From NCBI GenBank assembly GCA_011390165.1, contig JAABSV010000005.1:53072-117071 (forward strand): 64,000 nucleotides of DNA, given 5' to 3'. Of the stretch, positions 55,267 to 63,608 are shown in pieces. Made by a program: the position numbers and the translations under genes. The notes under the pieces were generated by a model. It was not told the origin of the DNA. It saw only the letters and a program-made list of their open reading frames with translations, and searched no databases. Source of the DNA: Desulfobulbaceae bacterium (lineage in GTDB: Bacteria > Desulfobacterota > Desulfobulbia > Desulfobulbales > Desulfocapsaceae). Positions within the stretch are counted from its first letter, which is position 1; every line of letters starts with the position of its first letter.

Positions 55267-56403
55267 ATGGCCGAAACGCCCCCACCCATCCTCGAAGTGC
55301 GCCAGCTTGGCAACCGCTACCAAGGCCGGCCCCTGCTCCGCCGGGTCAGTTTCTCCCTTGCCGCCGGCGAGATTCTCTGCCTGCTCGGCCCCTCCGGTTC
55401 CGGCAAGACCACCCTGCTGCGGCTGCTCGCCGGTTTGGAAGAGGCCGATACCGGCACCATCATCTTCGCTGGTCGGGATATCCGGGCCACCCCGCCGCAC
55501 AAACGGAATTTCGGCATGATGTTCCAGGACTACGCCCTCTTCCCGCACTGCAATGTCCTCGAGAACGTCACCTTTGGCCTGGAGATGCAGCACTGCCCCC
55601 CCCGGGAACGGCGGCAACGGGCGGATGCCGTGCTGGCCATGGTCGGTCTGGCCGGTTTTGCCGAGAGAAGGATCGATCAGTTATCGGGAGGGGAACGGCA
55701 GCGGGTGGCCCTGGCCAGAAGCCTGGCCCCGGAACCCCGCCTGCTCCTCCTCGACGAGCCCCTCGGCTCACTTGACCGAACCCTCCGTGACCGGTTGACC
55801 GGAGAGATCCGCACCATCCTCAAAAAACTCGGGGTAACGGCAATCTTTGTTACCCACGATCAGGCCGAGGCCTTCAGCGTCGCCGACCAGGTGGCGATCC
55901 TGCACAGTGGTCGGCTGCAGCAGTTTGCCCGCCCGGAAGAGGTGTACCGAGCTCCCAGGAACAGCACGGTCGCCGCTTTTCTCGGCTTTCAGAATCTGCT
56001 CGCCGGCCGGCTCGACCGCACCGGCCGTTTCCACTCCAGCATCGGCGGCCTGGCCTTTACCCTCACCGGCCAGCTGGCAAGCGACGAGGGCGTCGAGAGG
56101 GGAACGACGGAAGAGATGGTCACCCTGCTTCTGCGACCGGAAGGTGCCCGCCTGGCGGGCAGCCTCCCCCGCCCCGCCTGGAACCGGCTGCTTGGCAGGG
56201 TGGCGGAACGACGTTTCCTCGGCAACAGCTACCGCCTCACCCTGGAGAGTGCCGCCGGCCCCCTTCGTTTCGAGCTGCCCATCGACCCACCACCACCAGT
56301 GGAAGGGGCAAGGATCAACCTGGAAATTACCCCCGGCGCCCTGGTTCTCCTTGATCGGGAAGAAACAACCGACCTGGAGCAGGAAGAAGAGGGCCTGGGG
56401 TAG
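55267..56403 (+). CDS. thiQ: Thiamine ABC transporter ATP-binding protein
   Basis: A 378-residue ABC ATPase. Walker A GPSGSGKTTLLRLLAGLE, Q-loop MMFQDYALFPH, signature LSGGERQRVALARSLA, Walker B LLLLDEPLGSLD and switch VTHDQAEAF are intact. The ~130-residue C-terminal TOBE-like regulatory part makes it longer than E. coli ThiQ (about 230) and closer to FbpC/PotA-type proteins, so thiamine specificity rests on the riboswitch and gene neighbours. Confidence 0.9.
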   Translation: MAETPPPILEVRQLGNRYQGRPLLRRVSFSLAAGEILCLLGPSGSGKTTLLRLLAGLEEADTGTIIFAGRDIRATPPHKRNFGMMFQDYALFPHCNVLENVTFGLEMQHCPPRERRQRADAVLAMVGLAGFAERRIDQLSGGERQRVALARSLAPEPRLLLLDEPLGSLDRTLRDRLTGEIRTILKKLGVTAIFVTHDQAEAFSVADQVAILHSGRLQQFARPEEVYRAPRNSTVAAFLGFQNLLAGRLDRTGRFHSSIGGLAFTLTGQLASDEGVERGTTEEMVTLLLRPEGARLAGSLPRPAWNRLLGRVAERRFLGNSYRLTLESAAGPLRFELPIDPPPPVEGARINLEITPGALVLLDREETTDLEQEEEGLG

Positions 56404-56503
56404 GCGGCACCGCCCTTGTCTCCCCGACGGGAAGGGTGTAGGCTGCCTTGAGAAGACACCGCAGGTTGCCCAAACCGCGAAATTGTATAAGGAGAGAGAA
56501 AAA

Positions 56504-56698
56504 ATGCCGACGACTTGTCATTTCTCTGGGAAGAAGGGGCGCACCTCGCCCCCGCTGCCCTGCCAACCCGGACTTTCCCGACAGTACCTGCCGACAGGGG
56601 TGGCCGAAACGACCCTCCCCGACAGCCTCACGCCCCTTGACCTCCTCCTGGTCGACAAACTGCCCGGCGGCAGGGAGCGCCTCCGATGCGGGCGGTGA
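56504..56698 (+). CDS. Possible 64-residue protein in the thi operon
   Basis: ATG 56504 has AAGGAGAG eight bases upstream, the best ribosome binding site in the 282-bp gap between thiQ and thiN. The frame ends with TGA at 56696-56698, overlapping the thiN start by 13 bp, so the two could be coupled. The product starts MPTTCHFSGKKG and has two further cysteines; no domain is recognised. It may be a coupling leader or a real small protein. Bases 56404-56503 hold nothing else. Confidence 0.4.
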   Translation: MPTTCHFSGKKGRTSPPLPCQPGLSRQYLPTGVAETTLPDSLTPLDLLLVDKLPGGRERLRCGR

Positions 56699-57330
56699 TC
56701 GTTGCCAACGGCCTCTTTACCCCCGGGCCGGCCACCACCGGCGTGCTGGCGGCCGCCTCCCTGGTGGTGGCTGCCGACGGTGGCGCCGACCATTGCCTCG
56801 CTCAGGGCCGAACCCCTGACATCCTGCTCGGCGACCTCGATTCGATCAGCCCCAAGGCCCGTGCCGCCTGTGCCGCCAGCGGGGTGCAGATTCAGCAACT
56901 ACCGGTGGACAAGGACGCCAGCGACCTCGAATTCTCTCTCGACCTTGCCGGGCAGCTCGGTGCCAGCGACATCACCCTGCTCGGCGCCCTTGGCGGCCGC
57001 TGGGACATGACCCTGGCCAACATCCTTCTTGCCGGAAGCAGCAAATTCCGGCACCTGACAATCCGTCTCCTGGACGGCGACAGCTGCCTGGATATTCTCC
57101 ACCCCCCAGGCCCGCACCGCATCTCCGGCTGGCCTGGCCAGACGGTCTCCTTCCTCCCCTTAGGGGGTGGCTGCCGGCGGGTCAACCTGGACGGCTTTCA
57201 CTACCCCCTGCGGGAAAAGGACATAGCCTTCGGTTCCAGCCTGGGGGTGAGCAACAGGTTGACTGATAAGGTGGGGGAGGTTCGGCTGGAGGGGGGGATC
57301 CTCCTCGCCATCCGCCTCGCCTGCCGATAA
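56686..57330 (+). CDS. thiN: Thiamine diphosphokinase
   Basis: A 214-residue protein. The N-terminal domain has VVAADGGADHCLAQGRTPDILLGDLDSIS, the catalytic and Mg-ATP motifs, and DKDASDLEFSLDLA; LLGALGGRWDMTLANI follows. The C-terminal beta domain binds thiamine (SLGVSNRLTDKVGEVRLEGG). It converts imported thiamine directly to thiamine diphosphate, the ligand of the operon's riboswitch, completing a feedback loop. The ribosome binding site GGGAG lies inside the upstream small ORF. Confidence 0.93.
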   Translation: MRAVIVANGLFTPGPATTGVLAAASLVVAADGGADHCLAQGRTPDILLGDLDSISPKARAACAASGVQIQQLPVDKDASDLEFSLDLAGQLGASDITLLGALGGRWDMTLANILLAGSSKFRHLTIRLLDGDSCLDILHPPGPHRISGWPGQTVSFLPLGGGCRRVNLDGFHYPLREKDIAFGSSLGVSNRLTDKVGEVRLEGGILLAIRLACR

Positions 57331-57405
57331 AGCGGTTATTCGTAGCAGGGTAAACCTGCAGGACAGCCCTTGACCGATTGATAAAACTGTGTTTTTCTTG
57401 ATCAC

Positions 57406-60400
57406 ATGCGACACCTTCTGCCGAAAATCTTCTTTGACCGCAATGACCAGGAGCTCCTCAACATCGTCAACGAGGTAGTGGCCAGCGGCGGCAAGGCCCG
57501 GGCCCTCCGTTCCCTCTTCGTCGAACAGATGCACCCCCAGGGGATCAAGGAACTCGCCGCGCCACGGGGACTGCGCATTGCCTACAGCATAGCCGGCCTG
57601 CTCGGCTCCTTCACCAGCGGCCGGGCCAATGACCGACTGAAGGCGCTCCGTTCCCTCCGTGACGAGCTCTTCCTCTCCGCCACCACCCCCTACCAGCAGA
57701 ACACCGCCCGAGTGCTGGTCCAGATCATGAAAGAGCTGCTGCGCAGCGGCCAGGATCACAACCGCCAGCTGCAGCTGGCCCACGATTTCCGCATGGTCTC
57801 CACCGGCAACCCCCGCCTGGTCCGGCAGCAGCTGGCCCACTACCATCTTCTGGAAATGCCGGAAGAGTGGAACCAGTATGCCTTCGATCACCACGTCCAC
57901 GATGCCTACAGCAAGGGGCGGAAATCACCGACCCATCTGATCATGGATGCCTGGATCAAGGGAATACGCTTTCTGACCGTGGTCTATTACAACTCGGTCA
58001 GCCGGGAGGTGGTGGAAGAACTGGTCGAGGCCAGTGGCATCCTCGGCGTCAAGGTGCAGGTGGGGATTGAACTGTCGGCCCTCTTCCGCAACAAGTATGT
58101 CCGTATCACCTGGGAGCCGCACGGTTTTTCCGACAACCGCGGCCTGCTCGATTTTTTCCGGGAGGAGGCGGTTGCCACCTTTTTCGCCTTGGGAAAGGCG
58201 GTTTCCCTCTACCAGCAGCAGTACGTCTTCGCCCTCTTTACCGCCTTCAACGCCCAGCACCGACACCAGCTCAACAAGGAGTTGTCGGCAACCATTGAAC
58301 CCCTGCAGATGCAGGATTTTCTCCGTTTTGTCGGTGCCGGCCAACCATCCATCCTCCACCTGGCCCGCTTCATCCGGGAAGAGGCCCTGCACCACTGTCA
58401 GGATGGCCGAGCAGATCATCTCCGCCTCTGCAGCATCGACAATATCATCAGCCAGTTTCTCGCCCCGGCCCGGAACCCGGAGATTCCCGATCCCCAGCAA
58501 CCCCGGGAGGGGCCGGATGTACCGGAACTGCTCAGGTACGATCTGAAGAGTCTGCTCGATCATTTGCTCTCCCTGCACCCCAGTTCCACCTTTACCCTCA
58601 ACCTGAGCAACCTGTCGATCCAGGACACCCTGGAACTGCTCTACGAGAGTGAAGGGATGATCAGCCATATCGAGGCCTACAACCTGAAAAACGCCAACCA
58701 CGGCATCATCGCCAGTGCCGGTGGCGACTGTGGGCAGGAGAGTGGCGACAGTGTCGACCTGAAGAGCCCAAACCAGCATTACCGACTGATCGGCGCCCTG
58801 CAGCAGGCCTTGAATGACGATAATGTAGTGGCCTTGAAACGGGCGATCAGGGCAATCATCTGGGACTATGAAGAGCAGCGCCTCTCCCAGAAACGGCAGC
58901 AGGAACTGACCGCCCTGCAGCACTGCCGGCAGGATCTGGCCGACGAAGAGGAGTGCATGCGCCAGCGCAAGGCGGCGCTTCTGGATATTCTTTTCAATCT
59001 CGAAAGGTTCCACACCTTTTATCGGCGCCGGACCCTGGGCTCGCGGATCGGTTCCGGCTCTACCAGCCAGGCGGAGCACCAGTTCGGCATGGGGCTGGTG
59101 GTCCTGGAGACCCTGCCCCCCCGGGCCCGGCAGGCCGCACGGGAAAATTCGACCAGAAACCGCCGGGTGCTGGTCCCGGTTACCGCCAGCCTGACCCGCC
59201 ACAGCCACTGCCGCCGAAGTCTGCCCCTTACCGAGTGGGGCCGATCGACTGAGAGACCTGGGAAGACCAGTTATACCGGTTTCACCGGCCAGGAGCAACG
59301 CTGGACCGACTGGAGCGTCGATGCCTTCACCGTCCACCCCGGCACTCCCGGCAACATCGCCACCCTGGGTGGCCTCGGCCGTAACGGCGAAGCGGCCGCG
59401 AACCATGTCGAGCGAAACGGCCTGGCGCGGCAAAAAGGGCTGTTGGAGGGACAGTTTTTCTGGCACGCCCTCAACACCAACCTGAAAAACAGCCTGAAGG
59501 TACTCGGCGGGTTTCTCCCCGCCTTCCTCACCTTTTACTTGACCAAGGAGTGGTGGTTGCTGGCCTGGTTCGGGGCAGTGATCTGGTTTGCCATCACCGG
59601 CCTGCGCAACATCTTCCAGTCCGTGCTCGGTGGCGGCGGACTGCGCCGCTCACCACTGCTCCCCTGGAACTCGCTGGTCAGTTGGAGCCGCATTGCCGAC
59701 TCCCTCTTCTACACCGGCTTTTCCGTGCCGCTGCTCGACTACCTGATCAAAACCCTTCTCCTCGACCAGGGTTTCGGGGTGACCACGGCCAGCAACCCGA
59801 TCCTGCTCTACTCGGTGATGGGGCTGGCCAACGGTATCTATATTTCCAGCCACAATATCTTTCGCGGCCTGCCGAAAAACGCGGCGATGGGCAATCTCTT
59901 CCGCTCAATCCTTGCCATCCCCCTGGCGGTGCTGCTGAACGGGCTGTTTGCCACCCTGCTCCCCCTCTTCGGGGTGGTTGATGTCAGTGCCGCCTTGCAG
60001 AAATGGGCGGCAATCATCTCAAAACTGGCCTCCGACTGTGTGGCCGCGGCCATTGAGGGGCTGGCCGACCGGCAGACCAACATCCGTGCCCGCCTCAACG
60101 CCTACCGGAGCAAGATATCGCAGCTTTTTGCTCTCTTTTCCCGCCTCGACCTGCTCTTTCCCGAAGAAGATGTCCTCGATATTCTTCAGTCCCCGAAGAT
60201 GATGATCGAGACCCTCAACTACGAGGCCCGGGAACTGGAAAAACTGATCATCGTCAATGCCCTCGACCTGATGTATTTCTGGCTGTACCAGCCCCGGGCC
60301 CGCAAGGCCCTGACCACCATCATCGGCCAGATGAGCCGGGAGGAGTGGCTGATCTTCTACCGGTCGCAGCTGGTCCTGCACCGTTACCGTGAGATCAGCC

Positions 60401-60522
60401 AGGTCTTTGTCGATGGTCTGGTGGGGAAGAACTTTTCCCGCGCCCTGGCCTTCTACCTCGACCACTATGAACGCTACCTGACCGAACTGGCCACCCTGGG
60501 CAAGCGCCACAATTTTTCATAG
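57406..60522 (+). CDS. Large membrane protein with PHP-like N-terminal region, function unknown
   Basis: A 1038-residue protein. Around residues 155-230 it has FDHHVHDAYSKGRKSPTHL, GIRFLTVVYYNSVSREVVEEL and VQVGIELSALFRNKYVRI. These follow the order of PHP metallophosphoesterase motifs (HxH ... SKGxxSP, then 'TDHNS', then 'GxE'), but the second is degenerate (VYYNS in place of TDHN), so activity is doubtful. Residues ~500-545 form a charged coiled coil. The region ~705-880 has four or more membrane segments (LKVLGGFLPAFLTFYL, LLAWFGAVIWFAITGL). It stands alone between thiN and the selenoprotein gene. No clear ribosome binding site precedes ATG 57406. Confidence 0.6.
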   Translation: MRHLLPKIFFDRNDQELLNIVNEVVASGGKARALRSLFVEQMHPQGIKELAAPRGLRIAYSIAGLLGSFTSGRANDRLKALRSLRDELFLSATTPYQQNTARVLVQIMKELLRSGQDHNRQLQLAHDFRMVSTGNPRLVRQQLAHYHLLEMPEEWNQYAFDHHVHDAYSKGRKSPTHLIMDAWIKGIRFLTVVYYNSVSREVVEELVEASGILGVKVQVGIELSALFRNKYVRITWEPHGFSDNRGLLDFFREEAVATFFALGKAVSLYQQQYVFALFTAFNAQHRHQLNKELSATIEPLQMQDFLRFVGAGQPSILHLARFIREEALHHCQDGRADHLRLCSIDNIISQFLAPARNPEIPDPQQPREGPDVPELLRYDLKSLLDHLLSLHPSSTFTLNLSNLSIQDTLELLYESEGMISHIEAYNLKNANHGIIASAGGDCGQESGDSVDLKSPNQHYRLIGALQQALNDDNVVALKRAIRAIIWDYEEQRLSQKRQQELTALQHCRQDLADEEECMRQRKAALLDILFNLERFHTFYRRRTLGSRIGSGSTSQAEHQFGMGLVVLETLPPRARQAARENSTRNRRVLVPVTASLTRHSHCRRSLPLTEWGRSTERPGKTSYTGFTGQEQRWTDWSVDAFTVHPGTPGNIATLGGLGRNGEAAANHVERNGLARQKGLLEGQFFWHALNTNLKNSLKVLGGFLPAFLTFYLTKEWWLLAWFGAVIWFAITGLRNIFQSVLGGGGLRRSPLLPWNSLVSWSRIADSLFYTGFSVPLLDYLIKTLLLDQGFGVTTASNPILLYSVMGLANGIYISSHNIFRGLPKNAAMGNLFRSILAIPLAVLLNGLFATLLPLFGVVDVSAALQKWAAIISKLASDCVAAAIEGLADRQTNIRARLNAYRSKISQLFALFSRLDLLFPEEDVLDILQSPKMMIETLNYEARELEKLIIVNALDLMYFWLYQPRARKALTTIIGQMSREEWLIFYRSQLVLHRYREISQVFVDGLVGKNFSRALAFYLDHYERYLTELATLGKRHNFS

Positions 60523-60529
60523 GCCCGCA

Positions 60530-60556
60530 GAGGAGCCAGGAGCCTCCTTGTTTTTT
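60530..60556 (+). terminator. Candidate terminator after the large membrane protein gene
   Basis: GAGGAG pairs with CTCCTT (8-base loop), followed by G and six T. It begins 8 bp after the stop codon. The stem is short, so confidence is moderate. Confidence 0.5.
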
Positions 60557-60680
60557 GAGCATATGCTTGTTACTCTCACCTCAGGCTGAAGCCTACCGGA
60601 AGCGATGCCGCCTGTCCGGTTGGACTGGCCTGCCGCCGGCTCTAACGGCAGGAAGAAAAATTTTCACAGGAGGAAGGGGC

Positions 60681-62039
60681 ATGGAAAAGGGAGAAAAACT
60701 GCTCATCGTCGGCTGCAGCGGTGCCGGTGGGCCGGCGGCGATGATGGCGAAAAAACTGATGCCGGACATTTCGGTAACAGTGATCAGGAAGGAGCCGAAT
60801 TTCATTGTCCGCTGAGCTCTCCCACACGTTGTGGCCGGTCTGGCCACTCCGGAATCCATCGTGGTGCCGGACAAAATGCTTGCCGGGGCCGGCATTGAAG
60901 TCTGTATAGGTGAGGTGGTGGCAGTCGATCGCCAGGCGAGAAAAGTCCGTCTGGCCGATAACAGCGAACGCTCCTACGACAAGCTCTTTCTGGCCACCGG
61001 GGCCGAGTCGTTCATTCCCCCCATCGAGGGGCATGACCTTGCCGGGGTACTCTCTCTGCGTGGGGTTGCCGATGCCCTGAAAATCAGGGAGTACCTCGCC
61101 GAACAACGGCCGGAGAGTGTGGTCTTCATCGGTGCCGGCTTTATCAGTGCCGAGGTCGCCAGCCTGCTTGCCGCCAGCGACAATGCGCCGACAAAGATCA
61201 CCCTGGTGGAGTTGATGAACCGGCCTTTACCCCTGATGCTGGACGAAGACATGGCTGAACCGGTGGCCGCCTATCTCCAGGAAAAGGGGCTGCAGCTGCT
61301 CACCGGCGAGAAGGTGGAAAGGATCCTCGGTGAAAACGGCCGGGTGAGCGCGGTGGAACTGGCCTCCGGCAGAAATGTCCCCGCCGGGATGGTATTCATG
61401 AACGTCGGGGTGCGGCCGAATACCCGCCTGGCGGAGGAGATGGGGCTGGAGATGGGCCGGTTCGGGATCAAGGTGAACGAGTTCCAGGAAACCTCCGACC
61501 GGCATATCCTCGCCGGCGGCGACTGTGTCGAAAAGGTCAACTTTCTCACCGGCAAGCCGGAAGGCGGCCGGCTGCGCGGCCCGGCGGTGATGCAGGGGCG
61601 GCTCGCCGCCAAGCGTCTGGCCGGCTTCGACATCCCCTTCCCCGGAGTGCTCAATGCCGGCGGCTGCCGGATGTTCGACATGGTGGTCACCGCCACCGGC
61701 CTCAGCGAGGTGGATGCCCGCCAGCACGGTTTCGAACCGGTCTGCGCCGTCGTCGACTCTCGCAGCAAACACGGGATGATCCCCGGGGTCAAACCCTGGA
61801 AACTGAAACTGGTCTTTGACCGGAAGAGCGAAAAACTGCTCGGTGGGCAGATTGTCAGCCAAGCCGTCGCCCCGGCCCGGGAGATCGACGCCATCTCCGC
61901 CTTCATTCTCGGCGGCAAAACGGTTGCCGAACTGACCACCTTTACCTCGGCCTGCAACCCTGATATCTCATCGGAGCCCAGTGCCGAGCCGATCACCATT
62001 GCGGCCGAACAGGTCCTGCAGAAACTGCGGCGGAGCTGA
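60681..62039 (+). CDS. CoA-disulfide-reductase-like flavoprotein, predicted selenoprotein (UGA = Sec45)
   Basis: A 452-residue FAD/NAD oxidoreductase if the in-frame TGA at 60813-60815 is read as selenocysteine. FAD loop: LLIVGCSGAGGPAAMMAKKL. NAD loop: VVFIGAGFISAEVASLL. Second FAD motif: HILAGGDCVEKVN. The TGA falls in FIVR-U-ALPHVVAGLATPE, aligning with the redox Cys43 of Staphylococcus CoA-disulfide reductase (NC-ALPYVIGE). The frame continues for over 400 codons with full family similarity. A hairpin just downstream has the fdhF-type loop. ATG 60681 has GGAGGAAGGGG upstream. It should reduce disulfides, persulfides or polysulfides with NAD(P)H. Conventional annotation would split or truncate it. 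Confidence 0.85.
60813..60847 (+). promoter_or_regulatory. Bacterial SECIS-like hairpin downstream of UGA
   Basis: Starting from the UGA, GUGGCC (60831-60836) and GGCCAC (60842-60847) form a perfect 6-bp stem with apical loop GGUCU. The loop starts 21 bases after the UGA. E. coli fdhF has the same GGUCU in its SelB-binding loop, about 18 bases after its UGA. Confidence 0.75.
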
Positions 62040-62044
62040 AAAAC

Positions 62045-63373
62045 ATGAACCAAATGGCTCTTCTTGGCACCTCTTTTGCCTGCGACTGCGGGCGACAGCA
62101 CCGGATCCCCACCCGGGCGCTCCACTACGGTCCGACCTCCCTTGAGCAGCTGCTGCCGACGGTGGCCGCCCTCCCGGATGTCCACAACTGCCTGCTGGTC
62201 GCCGACCAGCGGACCTGGGCCGCTGCCGGCCGGCAGGTCGAGGAGAAACTGCGCCAGGGCAAGCTGACAGTGGCCCGCCATATCGTCAGTGACCATGGCG
62301 GTGAAAGTCCGGTGGCCGACGACCGGACCAAAGAGCGGCTTCTTACCGAGGCGCCGACCACCGATCTCTTTATCGCCGTGGGCAGCGGGGTGATCAATGA
62401 CCTGGTGAAGTGGGTGGCCTTTCTCCGCGGCAAACCCTACATTGTCGTCGCCACCGCCGCCTCGATGAACGGCTACGCCTCGGCCAATGTCGCCGCCAGT
62501 ATCGATGGTCTGAAGGTCCTCTTCCACGCTGAAGCCTGCCTGGCGGTCTTCTCCACCCCGGACATTCTCGCCGAGGCGCCCTATCGTCTCACCGCCTCGG
62601 GTCTCGGCGACGTTCTGGCCAAAACGGTCAGTTCGGCGGACTGGCTGCTCAACCGCGAGTTGTTCGGCGACTACTACTGCCGCTTCTCGGTTGACCTCCT
62701 GAAAGATCTCGAGCCGATCTACCTGAACAACCCGGAACAGATCAGGGCCAGGGAGCCGGCCGCCCTGCAGGCGCTCTTTACGGCGCTCTTTTTCTCCAGC
62801 GTGGCGATGACCATCACCGGCACCTCGGCACCGGCCTCCGGCGGCGAACACCTCATTTCCCACACCCTGGACATGCTCGCCGACCGCGACGGTGGCAGCC
62901 ACGACCTGCACGGCCGCCAGGTGGGGGTTGCCTCGATCCTGATGGCAGCCCTCTACGAAGAGGTGCTGGCCATCGACACTCCCCGCTTCGAACTGCCCCG
63001 AACGGAGGTGGACGAAGAGTTCTGGGGGAGTCTGACCCCGATGGTTGCCGACGAATACCGCAAGAAACTCCGCCGCTACCAGCAGGTCAGAGAACAGCTT
63101 TCCCAGCCCGGGAACTGGCAGGCACTGCGCCGGCTTCTCCAGGTCGACCTGGTCCCGGCGGCTCAACTGAAGAGCTGCCTGGCCAGGGCCGGAGCCGCCC
63201 ACCGGGTCGAGGATATCGACCATTCCGGCAGGCCGCTAAGCAGGGAGAAATTTTCCCGGGTGGTGCGCAACAGCAGCCAGATGCGTGCCCGATTCACCAT
63301 CCTCGACCTGGCCGCGCTGCTGGGGTACATGCCGAGCCGGGTGGAGCAGTTGATCGACCGCTGGCTCAGTTGA
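62045..63373 (+). CDS. sn-Glycerol-1-phosphate dehydrogenase-like protein (AraM/EgsA family)
   Basis: A 442-residue member of the iron-dependent alcohol/glycerol dehydrogenase superfamily. NAD site: FIAVGSGVINDLVKWVAF and VVATAASMNGYAS. Metal ligands: Asp in ASGLGDVLAKTVS, His in SGGEHLISHTLD and His in HDLHGRQVGVAS. This motif set fits bacterial AraM (NAD-dependent glycerol-1-phosphate dehydrogenase) rather than glycerol dehydrogenase. It would make or use sn-glycerol-1-phosphate, the archaeal-type lipid backbone. It begins 5 bp after the selenoprotein stop, so the two are probably co-transcribed. Confidence 0.82.
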   Translation: MNQMALLGTSFACDCGRQHRIPTRALHYGPTSLEQLLPTVAALPDVHNCLLVADQRTWAAAGRQVEEKLRQGKLTVARHIVSDHGGESPVADDRTKERLLTEAPTTDLFIAVGSGVINDLVKWVAFLRGKPYIVVATAASMNGYASANVAASIDGLKVLFHAEACLAVFSTPDILAEAPYRLTASGLGDVLAKTVSSADWLLNRELFGDYYCRFSVDLLKDLEPIYLNNPEQIRAREPAALQALFTALFFSSVAMTITGTSAPASGGEHLISHTLDMLADRDGGSHDLHGRQVGVASILMAALYEEVLAIDTPRFELPRTEVDEEFWGSLTPMVADEYRKKLRRYQQVREQLSQPGNWQALRRLLQVDLVPAAQLKSCLARAGAAHRVEDIDHSGRPLSREKFSRVVRNSSQMRARFTILDLAALLGYMPSRVEQLIDRWLS

Positions 63374-63389
63374 TTTGGCCACTTCTCTC

Positions 63390-63419
63390 TTGACAAGTAG
63401 CGGGAATACTCGATAGATA
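63390..63419 (+). promoter_or_regulatory. Possible sigma-70 promoter upstream of the phnD-like gene
   Basis: TTGACA (63390-63395), 18-bp spacer, TAGATA (63414-63419). The -35 box is perfect, the -10 box is weaker. It lies 190 bp ahead of the start codon, so the transcript would include R2 copy 5 in its leader. Confidence 0.35.
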
Positions 63420-63485
63420 GAGGGTGGGGCCATCACGGCCGTTGGTGATGGGTCCGGCACGGCCGGTCTGTTACCCTCGGCAGGA

Positions 63486-63566
63486 GCCTGACCTGAACGA
63501 AACTGGAGCACCTGCTGAACGGGTACAGATCCCGGTTTCGCGACCATTTGCCGCATGCCGGTGAAT
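63486..63566 (+). repeat. Dispersed repeat R2, copy 5
   Basis: Short copy: GCCTGACCTGAACGAAACTGG, then GCTGAACGGGTACAGATCCC and TTTGCCGCATGCCGGTGAAT. The hairpin stem is degraded. It is on the same strand as the phnD-like gene, ~40 bp ahead of its start. The rest of the 63374-63608 gap shows nothing beyond the possible promoter. Confidence 0.65.
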
Positions 63567-63608
63567 GTGTACGCGCTGGCGAACAAACCTAACTCAATGA
63601 GGCTAACA

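Noticed and set aside
57925..59466. 513-codon minus-strand frame opposite the large membrane protein gene
   Set aside because: No domain or ribosome binding site; the plus-strand frame has membrane segments and PHP-like motifs.
60555..60830. Reading the TGA at 60813 as a real stop or a frameshift, giving a broken oxidoreductase pseudogene
   Set aside because: The frame is identical before and after the TGA, similarity is continuous, the codon replaces the redox cysteine, and a SECIS-like hairpin follows. A nonsense mutation cannot be fully excluded without genome data.
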